From Thiobacillus sp. UBA2186 (GTDB lineage Bacteria > Pseudomonadota > Gammaproteobacteria > Burkholderiales > Thiobacillaceae), in NCBI GenBank assembly GCA_002327405.1, contig DCVO01000045.1, positions 975 to 12,399 of the forward strand: a DNA stretch of 11,425 nucleotides, written 5' to 3'. How positions within the stretch are numbered: the stretch's first letter is position 1; every line of letters begins with the position of its first letter. Under the pieces are notes generated by a model, which was not told the origin of the DNA, did no database searches, and worked only from the letters and a program-made list of their open reading frames with translations. The position numbers and the translations under genes were made by a program. Positions 1 to 5,460 of the stretch are shown piece by piece.

Positions 1-1
1 G

Positions 2-343
2 GTCGAGTGGTACCCGCACGTGCTGGTGGTGTCCTCGGTGTGGCCCACCGGCATCGAATCCATGGCCAACATCGTGGAGTTCTACTATCCGGAGGACATC
101 GTGCTGTTCGAGCGCGAATTCGTCGAGGCCGAGCAGGCCGCCTACATGGAGACCGCGGTGGAGGACCACGAGATCGCCCAGCGCATGCACGACGGCCGCC
201 GCGCGCTCTACCGCCAGGGCATCAGCGAGGCCGGCCCGTACCAGTCGCCCATGGAGGACGGCATGGTGCATTTCCACGAGTTCCTGCGCCGGCAGATTCA
301 GCCGCATTTGAAAAAAGGCCTGACGCAGAGGCCCGAAGGCTAA
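2..343 (+). CDS. Rieske-type aromatic ring-hydroxylating dioxygenase, alpha subunit, C-terminal part (partial, 5' end outside window)
   Basis: The reading frame is open from base 2 to the TAA at 341-343, leaving about 113 C-terminal residues. They resemble the end of the catalytic (SRPBCC-fold) domain of ring-hydroxylating oxygenase alpha subunits: a strand-rich start (WYPHVLVVSSVWPTG), an acidic helix (EDHEIAQRMHDGRRAL), then GPYQSPMEDGMVHFHEFLRR near the C terminus. In this family the alpha subunit carries an N-terminal Rieske 2Fe-2S cluster and a mononuclear iron bound by two His and one acidic residue. The Rieske motif and the His ligands would lie upstream of the window. The acidic helix seen here is a candidate for the carboxylate ligand, but that is inference. 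The substrate cannot be told from this fragment. A GTG at 20 is only an internal valine codon. No partner gene (beta subunit or reductase) follows. Confidence 0.75.
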   Translation, partial: VEWYPHVLVVSSVWPTGIESMANIVEFYYPEDIVLFEREFVEAEQAAYMETAVEDHEIAQRMHDGRRALYRQGISEAGPYQSPMEDGMVHFHEFLRRQIQPHLKKGLTQRPEG

Positions 344-357
344 ACTAAAGTATTGAC

Positions 358-434
358 AGGGAGGCAGGGGAGGTAAGGGAGTAAAGAAATAATGCATTGC
401 TCAAGGTTTTCCTCCCCCCTCCCTTACCTCCCTG
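358..434. repeat. Purine-rich inverted repeat in the spacer between the oxygenase and the transporter
   Basis: Bases 368-381 (GGGAGGTAAGGGAG) are exactly complementary to 419-432, giving a 14-bp perfect stem with a loop of 37 bases. A second, shorter pairing is available between CAGGGAGG at 358-365 (last base mismatched) and CCTCCCTG at 427-434. One strand of each arm has several closely spaced G runs, so four-stranded DNA is also possible. No run of T follows either arm directly, so it is a poor match to a Rho-independent terminator, although it sits just after the oxygenase stop. Nothing else was recognised in the 344-469 gap. Confidence 0.6.
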
Positions 435-469
435 TGCATGAATCTTTCTGCGTCCAGCTGGTTCCTTAA

Positions 470-1333
470 ATGAAATCCACCTGGATGCTGGTTGCCGGCT
501 TCATGTTCGCGCTCATGGGCGTGCTGGTGAAACTTGCCGCGGTGCGTTTCAGTGCGCCTGAACTGGTGTTCTATCGTTCCCTGGTCGGGCTGCTGCCGAT
601 CTATGTCGTGATCGTGGTTACCTACCGGCAATGGCTGGCGCCGCTGGCAACACGGCATGCCATGGATCATTTCAAGCGCGGCCTGTCCGGTTTCGTAGCG
701 CTGGTGATGTACTTCTACGCCATTTCGCACTTGCCGCTGCCGACCGCGATCACGCTCAACTACACTTCCCCTCTGTTCCTGGCCGCCATTGCCGCCTGGT
801 GGCTGAAGGAGCGCCACGGCCGCGGGCTGGCCGCAGCGGTGGTGATCGGCTTCCTCGGTGTGGCCATGCTGCTGCAGCCGGGCTGGGGCGGACAGGACTT
901 GTTCGCCAGGCTGGTCGGCCTGATGTCGGGCGTGCTCGCGGCGGTGGCCTACCTCAACGTGCGCGCGCTGGGCCGGGACGGAGAACCAGAGTGGCGTGTG
1001 GTGTTCTATTTCACGCTGACGTCCACGCTGGGGGCGGGTATCTGGATGTCCGGTACCGGATTCGTGGCGCCGCAACTTGCCGATATTCCGCTGTTGCTGG
1101 CCATGGGGGCGGCCGGCACCCTCGGCCAACTGGCGATGACCCGCGCCTACCGCCTGGGCAACACGCTGGCGGTGGGCGCGCTGGCCTATTCGACCGTGGG
1201 TTTCGCTGCGCTTTATGGCGTGGTCGTGTTCGGCGACCGGCCGCCGCTCGTGGCCTGGCTCGGCATGCTGCTGATCGTGGTGGCGGGACTTGTCAGCGTG
1301 TGGTGCAGCCGGAGTGTTGCCGCCCCTGAATGA
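470..1333 (+). CDS. EamA/DMT-family inner-membrane transporter
   Basis: This 287-residue protein is almost wholly hydrophobic, with about ten predicted membrane helices in two repeated halves, as in drug/metabolite (DMT) transporters carrying two EamA domains. The first half has the typical FMFALMGVLVKLA opening, the SAPELVFYRSLVG segment and the LPTAITLNYTSPLF segment that closes EamA domain 1. The second half contains GTLGQLAMTRAYRLGNTLAVGAL and ends in a helix followed by a short cytoplasmic tail. The length is normal for the family. Members export or import amino acids, nucleotide derivatives or other small metabolites; the substrate cannot be assigned here. The ATG at 470 is the furthest upstream start in frame and has no clear Shine-Dalgarno sequence. 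The next gene begins 51 bases downstream after an AT-rich stretch, so it may have its own promoter. Confidence 0.85.
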   Translation: MKSTWMLVAGFMFALMGVLVKLAAVRFSAPELVFYRSLVGLLPIYVVIVVTYRQWLAPLATRHAMDHFKRGLSGFVALVMYFYAISHLPLPTAITLNYTSPLFLAAIAAWWLKERHGRGLAAAVVIGFLGVAMLLQPGWGGQDLFARLVGLMSGVLAAVAYLNVRALGRDGEPEWRVVFYFTLTSTLGAGIWMSGTGFVAPQLADIPLLLAMGAAGTLGQLAMTRAYRLGNTLAVGALAYSTVGFAALYGVVVFGDRPPLVAWLGMLLIVVAGLVSVWCSRSVAAPE

Positions 1334-1335
1334 AG

Positions 1336-1355
1336 CTATATTTATCTATATTTAT
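1336..1355 (+). promoter_or_regulatory. AT-rich tandem 10-bp direct repeat, candidate promoter or operator
   Basis: The sequence CTATATTTAT occurs twice back to back (1336-1345 and 1346-1355) in an otherwise GC-rich window. The repeat length is about one helical turn. Each copy includes TATATT, a reasonable -10 hexamer. A TTGCCG lies at 1317-1322 but its distance to either hexamer (14 or 24 bases) is not right for a standard sigma-70 promoter. It lies 30-49 bases upstream of the SpoIIAA-like start, so it most likely drives or controls that gene pair. The direct repeat is seen; the function is inferred. Confidence 0.35.
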
Positions 1356-1384
1356 GTTGTGACGACAAAACTGGGGAGACAGGC

Positions 1385-1753
1385 ATGATCGCAATCAACG
1401 TCAAGGACAATATCGTCAGCATGTCGGTGCTGGGCCGCTTCACGCTGGAGGACTACAAGGAATTCGAGGAAGCGGTGCTTTACGGCATCAAGTTCCAGGG
1501 CGTGGTGAACCTGCTGATCGACCTGCGCGACATGCTGTCCTTCAGCCTGGATGTGGCATGGGAGGAACTCAAGTTCTCGCGCGAGCACGCCAACGATTTC
1601 GATCGCGTCGCCATTCTCACCAGCAACGAATGGATTGCCTGGAGCGCCTGGATCAACCGGATATTCGTCGATGCGGAGATCCGGCTGTTCGATGAAGTCG
1701 AGGGCGCCGAAGCCTGGCTCGGGGAAACCGCAGGGTCTGCCCAGTCTGCATGA
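1385..1753 (+). CDS. SpoIIAA-like / STAS-fold protein
   Basis: A 122-residue soluble protein without signal peptide or membrane segment. It matches the SpoIIAA-like (STAS/CRAL-TRIO-like) family found in many proteobacteria. It begins with paired strands (IAINVKDNIVSMSVLGRFTLEDY), continues with an alpha-beta core containing LLIDLRDM, then RVAILTSNEWIAWSAWI and the family-typical ending AEIRLFDEVEGAEAWL. STAS proteins often act as phospho-switched partners in regulatory complexes, but this subfamily has no settled function and no partner kinase is nearby. The ATG at 1385 is preceded by GGGGAG at 1373-1378 with ideal spacing. Its stop overlaps the start of the next gene (ATGA at 1750-1753), so the two are probably translated together. 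The last eight residues (TAGSAQSA) look like an unstructured tail. Confidence 0.75.
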   Translation: MIAINVKDNIVSMSVLGRFTLEDYKEFEEAVLYGIKFQGVVNLLIDLRDMLSFSLDVAWEELKFSREHANDFDRVAILTSNEWIAWSAWINRIFVDAEIRLFDEVEGAEAWLGETAGSAQSA

Positions 1754-2145
1754 GGAGACGCCTGGCAACTGTCGTGATGCTGGGGGCCATGCTGCCGGCC
1801 GGCGCTGACGAAGCCTGGCGGCAACTTTACGTGGATGCCGCAGTCAGCGTGTCGATAGACGCCTCCAGCCTGAGCCGGCGCGAGCAGACCTGGGTGTTTC
1901 GCGAGCGCGAATTGCTGCATGCCCCCGCGCTGGATCAGGCCAGCATGCGCAGAATCCGGGAAATCCGCTACCTGCGGCAGGCCGATTGCGCCGCCAACCG
2001 GCTGAGCACGCTTTCTCTCGCCGTCTTCTCGGAGCACGGGGTGATGGTTCATTACGAGGCCAGGCAGCCGGAAGCGGCGCTCTGGGATGCGCCCCGCTCG
2101 AGCAGGGAAGTCAGGCTGCTGGAAGCGGTGTGCGGGCCGGCCTGA
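1750..2145 (+). CDS. Small secreted surface-adhesin-E-like protein
   Basis: A 131-residue protein with an N-terminal export signal: MRRR, a hydrophobic stretch (LATVVMLGAMLP) and a likely cleavage after AGA at about residue 19. The mature part has the layout of the surface-adhesin-E family: W-x2-LYVD, a short SVSIDASSLSR segment, then a domain with DC (Cys80) and a second Cys near the end (Cys128) that could form a disulphide in the periplasm. The adhesin name comes from the Haemophilus protein E; most betaproteobacterial relatives are uncharacterised, so adhesion is not implied. The start overlaps the SpoIIAA-like stop (ATGA). The 3' end overlaps the convergent DUF3025 gene by 35 bases (2111-2145). 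It could equally be annotated as a hypothetical exported protein. Confidence 0.65.
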   Translation: MRRRLATVVMLGAMLPAGADEAWRQLYVDAAVSVSIDASSLSRREQTWVFRERELLHAPALDQASMRRIREIRYLRQADCAANRLSTLSLAVFSEHGVMVHYEARQPEAALWDAPRSSREVRLLEAVCGPA

Positions 2146-2866
2146 AGATTTCCTTGTTTTCGTAATAGGCGCGATTTTCATTGTCGTCCCAGCCCGGCAC
2201 ACCCTGCACCGGCAGAGGCGGCAGGCTCAGGCTTGCCGCATTGCGGATGGCCCCCGCAGCAAGATCGTCCAGCGTTTCCAGCCTGGTTTCGGGCGTGTGC
2301 AGGAACAGGCATTTCGCGGTCATGCCGGGAAAAGGCGCCAGGCATTTTTCCAGCAGGCCATGGCCGACGACGATGAAGCGCATGTGACGGACGACTTCCC
2401 CGCGCGCATCCCAGAACAGCGCCACCCACTTTTTTTCGTGCAGCGATTCGAGCAGGGCCGGCGCGGAAGACGCCGCCAGCATGCCGCTTTCGTCGAGCAG
2501 CGTGAGCTGGTCGCGCAGCCGGCCGCGCCGTTTGCGTTCGCCGGGCTGCCGCGCAAGCATTTCGCAATGGCGAAAATTGAGCGCGGATTTCAGCCGCGGA
2601 AAGCGCAGCCAGACCAGCGCGTTGAGGAAATCATGCAGATTGTTTTCGCGCGTGGGCACGGTGCCGGTGGCTGCGATGCCTTGCTCGTACTGGGCGGCCG
2701 AGCAGGGCTGCGGCAGACTGGCAAAACGCACGGGCATGCCATATTGCGCGTGGCGGATATTCAGACGTTCCGCGAGTTCGTTCAGGGCGGCCTGATCCGT
2801 CCTGCCCTGCAGGTGCGAGAGCAGTTCCAGGTAAGGTTCGAAGGCGGGGTGTTTGAACGTGATCAA
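2111..2866 (-). CDS. DUF3025 domain-containing protein
   Basis: A 251-residue cytoplasmic protein matching the DUF3025 family of proteobacteria. Diagnostic stretches are TRENNLHDFLNALVWLRFPRLK at about residues 72-93 (rich in conserved His, Asp and Asn), the QLTLLDESGML segment at 120-130, GHGLLEKCLAPFPGMTAKCL at 169-187 and the C-terminal LPPLPVQGVPGWDDNE with the following YYENKEIFRP. The biochemical function of the family is unknown. The proposed start is TTG at 2866-2864, which overlaps the TGA of the upstream thioredoxin-TPR gene (TTGA), so translational coupling is likely; the first in-frame ATG is more than 40 codons in and would remove conserved sequence. The gene ends inside the convergent adhesin-E-like gene. 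Neighbourhood suggests, without proof, a link to the CnoX-like protein. Confidence 0.8.
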   Translation of the reverse strand: MITFKHPAFEPYLELLSHLQGRTDQAALNELAERLNIRHAQYGMPVRFASLPQPCSAAQYEQGIAATGTVPTRENNLHDFLNALVWLRFPRLKSALNFRHCEMLARQPGERKRRGRLRDQLTLLDESGMLAASSAPALLESLHEKKWVALFWDARGEVVRHMRFIVVGHGLLEKCLAPFPGMTAKCLFLHTPETRLETLDDLAAGAIRNAASLSLPPLPVQGVPGWDDNENRAYYENKEIFRPARTPLPAA

Positions 2867-3720
2867 CTCAGGCGTTGCGAAAGTCTGGCCCGGTATTCGC
2901 GGGTGAGGTCATGCTCGGGCCCGAGCAGCTCGAACAGGGCGAGCAGCGCCTGGCGCGGCAGGCCGTTGCGATATTGCGGATGCTCGGCATCGAGCCTGTC
3001 CAGCGTATCGAGCGCCGAGGCCATGTCGTCGTTCCGGCCCAGTTGCAGCGCGGCAAGCTGAAAGCGGGCCTCGGCATTGCCGGCATCGGCGGCGAGCGTT
3101 TCGATATCCGGCTGCACGTTTTCGGCGGCGTTGGCCAGTGCGAAGTGCGCGTACAGCCTGGCGATTTCCGGGTGCGTGCGCAGTTCGGCCGGCAGGCTTT
3201 CCAGCAGGTGCAAGGCCTGTTCGTGCTCGCCGTCCGACCACAGCAGCTTGGCGAGGTCGCGCGGGATGGCCGGATTGCCGGGCTCGTCCACGGCGGCGGC
3301 GGCGAGCATGCGCCTGGCGTCATCGCTCCGGTTTTTTCGCCAGGCGGCAAGGCCCTGCGCATACAGGTTCGCGCTGTCGCGCAGGATGAAGCGGTCGAGC
3401 AGCTGGCGGAAATGCTTGTCGGATTCGGCGCCGTGCACGGTTTCCACCACCTCGCCGCGGAGGAAGAACTTGACCGTGGGCACGCTGGCGACGCCGAGGC
3501 GGCGGGCCAGCCCCCCCAGTTCGTCGGTATTCAGCATCACCAGCAGGAACCTGCCGCCGTATTCCGCGGCGAGCTTCACCAGGCGCGGCATCAGGAGCAT
3601 GCAGGGGCCGGCCCTGGGCGTCCAGAAATGCACCAGCACCAGGCCGCGATGGGAGTTTTCCAGCACCAGGCGCTGGAAGTTTTCCGCGGTGGCGTCGAAG
3701 ACATAAGGGGAAAGGGGCAT
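2863..3720 (-). CDS. CnoX/YbbN-like thioredoxin-fold TPR co-chaperone
   Basis: A 285-residue protein with an N-terminal thioredoxin fold (about residues 1-112) and a helical, TPR-like C-terminal half (about 115-285), the architecture of CnoX (YbbN), a holdase that passes clients to GroEL/ES. The thioredoxin motif reads WTPRAGPC (residues 33-40): the first redox cysteine is Ala37 and only Cys40 remains. The cis-proline is present (VPT, Pro81). A lone second cysteine is also found in E. coli CnoX, which lacks thioredoxin reductase activity. Disulphide exchange by a CXXC mechanism is therefore not expected. The ATG at 3720 is chosen because the 20 codons upstream read through a repeat element; it has only a weak ribosome site. 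The stop overlaps the TTG start of the DUF3025 gene. It lies downstream of pip on the same strand. Confidence 0.8.
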   Translation of the reverse strand: MPLSPYVFDATAENFQRLVLENSHRGLVLVHFWTPRAGPCMLLMPRLVKLAAEYGGRFLLVMLNTDELGGLARRLGVASVPTVKFFLRGEVVETVHGAESDKHFRQLLDRFILRDSANLYAQGLAAWRKNRSDDARRMLAAAAVDEPGNPAIPRDLAKLLWSDGEHEQALHLLESLPAELRTHPEIARLYAHFALANAAENVQPDIETLAADAGNAEARFQLAALQLGRNDDMASALDTLDRLDAEHPQYRNGLPRQALLALFELLGPEHDLTREYRARLSQRLS

Positions 3721-3742
3721 GGAATTATCTTGAAAAACTAGC

Positions 3743-3849
3743 AGCCACAGAGAACACAGAGGAAACAGAGAGGGAAACATCTCACTGGCTCATTGAGGTG
3801 CCGGGAAGAGCCGAAGGGTTTCTCTGTGCTCTCTGTGTCCTCTGTGGCT
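3743..3849. repeat. CACAGAG inverted-repeat intergenic element
   Basis: Two 31-base arms (3743-3773 and 3819-3849) are imperfect inverted copies with a 45-base centre. Each arm holds three heptamers spaced exactly nine bases apart: CACAGAG at 3746 and 3755 and AACAGAG at 3764 on the left; CTCTGTG at 3822, 3831 and 3840 on the right. The right edge touches the pip stop codon (3850-3852). The element fills most of the 129-base pip-cnoX gap. From memory, CACAGAG-type intergenic repeats recur in many proteobacterial genomes and give spurious peptides such as TEDTESTEK and FLCVLCG, both visible here on the - strand. As RNA it would fold into a long hairpin between the two genes. Confidence 0.85.
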
Positions 3850-4902
3850 TTATTTGGGTTCTTCATTCCGATGGCGTCTTCTTCTTTCTCGATCTGTCTC
3901 GGCGTTTGGGCTTGACGGGGCGGTCGCATTTTCCGTTTCGGCTACCGGCCCCAGCATGTCCCTGAAGGCAGTGGTCGCGCTGACCAGGGCCTGGGCAATG
4001 CCGGGCTCGAAGGCGGAATGGCCGGCGTCGGCAACGACTTCATAGAATGCTTCCGGCCAGGCGCGCGCCAGCTCGTCCGCGGTGACGATGGGGCAGACCG
4101 CATCGTAGCGCCCCTGCACGATGACGGCGGGCAGGTGGCGGATCCGGTGCAGGTTGTCGAGCAGGCTGTTCTCCGGCAGGAAGATGCCGTTCTGGAAATA
4201 ATGCGCTTCGATGCGTGCGAGCGAAAGCGCGACCGCGTCCGACTCGAAGCTGCTGACCAGGGCATCGTTCGGCAGCAGCGTGGAACAGGCCGCTTCGTAA
4301 TGGCCCCAGGCGCGCGCCGCAGGCAGGTGCACCCCGGGGTCTGGATGGATGAGCCGCGCATGGTAGGCGGCGAGCAGGTCGACGCGCTCGTTTTCCGGAA
4401 TGATGCCGGCGAATTCGCGCCAGGCCTCGGGGAACAATGCGCGCATGCCGTAGAGGAACCAGTCGATTTCGCTTTTGCGACACAGGAAAATGCCGCGCAG
4501 CACGAAGCCCAGACAGGCCTCGGGATGCGCCTCGCCGTAGGCCAGCGCCAGCGTGGAGCCCCAGGAGCCGCCGAATACCAGCCACTTTTCGACATTCAGC
4601 GTGCGGCGCAGCCGCTCGATGTCGGCGATCAGATGCGGCGTGGTGTTGCCGGCGAGTTCGGCATAGGGCCTGGACTTTCCCGCGCCGCGCTGGTCGAGCA
4701 GGATGATGCGGTAATAGACCGGATCGAAGAATCGTCTCTGCAGCGGCGAGGTGCCCGAGCCCGGACCGCCATGCAGGAACAGCACCGGCATCCCGGACGG
4801 ATTGCCGCTCTCCTCCCAATAAATGCGGTGTATGCCGTCGGGTTCGAGAAACCCGGTGCGGTGCGGCGTGATTTCGGGAAACAGGCAGGAAGGAACAGAC
4901 AT
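3850..4902 (-). CDS. pip: Proline iminopeptidase (alpha/beta hydrolase, peptidase family S33)
   Basis: A 350-residue cytoplasmic enzyme that releases N-terminal proline from peptides. All expected features are present: HGGPG (44-48) for the oxyanion hole, DQRGAGKSRP (70-79), the nucleophile elbow GGSWGS with Ser113, the acid Asp267 in GRYDAVCP and the base His295 in DAGHSAFE. The N terminus (FPEITPHRTGFLEPDGIHRIYWEESGN) is typical of the family. The protein is about 30 residues longer than usual: after MLGPV (about 316) comes a low-complexity, charged tail (AETENATAPSSPNAETDRERRRRHRNEEPK) ending against the CACAGAG element. The ATG at 4902 is the furthest upstream start; it has no Shine-Dalgarno sequence, and instead a CCTCC lies just before it. 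It may form a transcription unit with the CnoX-like and DUF3025 genes downstream. Confidence 0.92.
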   Translation of the reverse strand: MSVPSCLFPEITPHRTGFLEPDGIHRIYWEESGNPSGMPVLFLHGGPGSGTSPLQRRFFDPVYYRIILLDQRGAGKSRPYAELAGNTTPHLIADIERLRRTLNVEKWLVFGGSWGSTLALAYGEAHPEACLGFVLRGIFLCRKSEIDWFLYGMRALFPEAWREFAGIIPENERVDLLAAYHARLIHPDPGVHLPAARAWGHYEAACSTLLPNDALVSSFESDAVALSLARIEAHYFQNGIFLPENSLLDNLHRIRHLPAVIVQGRYDAVCPIVTADELARAWPEAFYEVVADAGHSAFEPGIAQALVSATTAFRDMLGPVAETENATAPSSPNAETDRERRRRHRNEEPK

Positions 4903-4906
4903 GCGC

Positions 4907-4938
4907 GGAGGATTTTTTAAAAGGACACATTATCCTCC
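4907..4938. repeat. 7-bp inverted repeat in the pip leader
   Basis: GGAGGAT at 4907-4913 and ATCCTCC at 4932-4938 are exact inverted copies separated by 18 bases. Read on the - strand, the upstream arm contains GGAGG and the downstream arm contains CCTCC a few bases before the pip ATG. A transcript starting upstream would be able to fold here and pair its only purine-rich, ribosome-site-like stretch. Whether it regulates pip is unknown. Confidence 0.4.
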
Positions 4939-5145
4939 CGATGCGCGGGTTATCGATCCGAAACTCATGATCTTGAAAACAGCCGAACCCGAAAACAGCG
5001 GCCAACGGCAATAAGCCGGAATGGCCGGAAAGCCACGCCAGGTTTCGGGTCAATAACCACCAAACCTCGGCGGGCCATTGATGTATTCCTTGCCGGGTAT
5101 TCCGCCATGCCGCGCTTGTGGTTACACTTCGGGCAGGTAAATTGC

Positions 5146-5152
5146 AGGGAGG
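5146..5152 (+). promoter_or_regulatory. Strong Shine-Dalgarno sequence fixing the start at 5158
   Basis: AGGGAGG lies five bases before the ATG at 5158. It argues for this start over an upstream in-frame ATG at 5107, whose extra residues (MPRLWLHFGQVNCREA) come from intergenic sequence. Confidence 0.75.
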
Positions 5153-5157
5153 CAACC

Positions 5158-5427
5158 ATGACTGTACACGCATTGAGGGATGAGGAAGTTCATCTGCTGC
5201 GCAAGGAAATCGAGATGCTCATGGCCGAGCGCCAGCGCCTGCTCCAGGTGGTGGGCGCCGCGGCAGTGCTGGTGGCCAATCTCGACAGCGACACCCTGCC
5301 GGAAGAGGAAGACACCATCGATGCCGCCGAGATGCTTGCCGAGCTGCTGAACGGCCTGACCGAAGAGACCCTGAAGGATGCGCTCGAATCCGTGCGGGCC
5401 GAAATGGATGACAGGCCGCAAGCATAA
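5158..5427 (+). CDS. Small acidic helical protein of unknown function
   Basis: An 89-residue protein I do not recognise. Residues 5-32 look like an amphipathic, possibly coiled-coil helix (RDEEVHLLRKEIEMLMAERQRLLQ). A short apolar stretch follows (VVGAAAVLVANL, 31-42), too short and too flanked by charge for a confident membrane helix. Then come an acidic linker (DTLPEEEDTIDAAE) and a second helix (AEMLAELLNGLTEETLKDALESVRAEM). There are no cysteines and no signal peptide. The start has a strong Shine-Dalgarno sequence, so the gene is likely real and well translated. It ends 33 bases before the MASE1-GGDEF-EAL gene on the same strand, so the two probably share a transcript. A role as a partner or adaptor of that protein is a guess from position only. 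Confidence 0.7.
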   Translation: MTVHALRDEEVHLLRKEIEMLMAERQRLLQVVGAAAVLVANLDSDTLPEEEDTIDAAEMLAELLNGLTEETLKDALESVRAEMDDRPQA

Positions 5428-5460
5428 GCATCGTTTCCCTGTCGCCTTGTCGAAAACGGC

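Larger units (their letters stand above)
4903..5157. other. Divergent intergenic region between pip and the small acidic protein gene
   Basis: This 255-base stretch must hold the promoters for pip (leftward) and the small acidic protein with its c-di-GMP neighbour (rightward). On the + strand TTGTGG (5116-5121), 16 bases, then TAAATT (5138-5143) is a weak sigma-70-like pair, but it would give a leader of only a few bases. On the - strand GATAAT overlaps the inverted repeat at 4907-4938 without a convincing -35 box. No RNA gene or known regulatory motif was recognised. A 64-codon - strand frame here is not supported. Confidence 0.4.

Noticed and set aside
3721..3780. N-terminal extension of the CnoX-like protein (MFPSLFPLCSLWLLVFQDNS)
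   Set aside because: It reads through one arm of the repeat element; the thioredoxin domain starts normally at the ATG at 3720.
3743..3849. CRISPR-like array
   Set aside because: The repeat units are seven bases with two-base gaps in inverted groups, with no spacers of CRISPR length and no cas genes.
3738..3929. 63-codon - strand frame containing TEDTESTEK and FLCVLCGC
   Set aside because: It is a translation of the CACAGAG element plus the end of pip; such peptides are a usual artefact of this repeat type.
4965..5159. 64-codon - strand frame with a CPKC motif in the divergent gap
   Set aside because: There is no ribosome site, its second half is Arg-rich without fold-like pattern, and it starts on the palindromic CATG of the oppositely oriented gene. 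The CPKC pair looks fortuitous.
4040..5173. 377-codon - strand frame overlapping pip in another frame
   Set aside because: The pip frame carries HGGPG, GGSWGS and the full triad; this frame has no recognisable domain.
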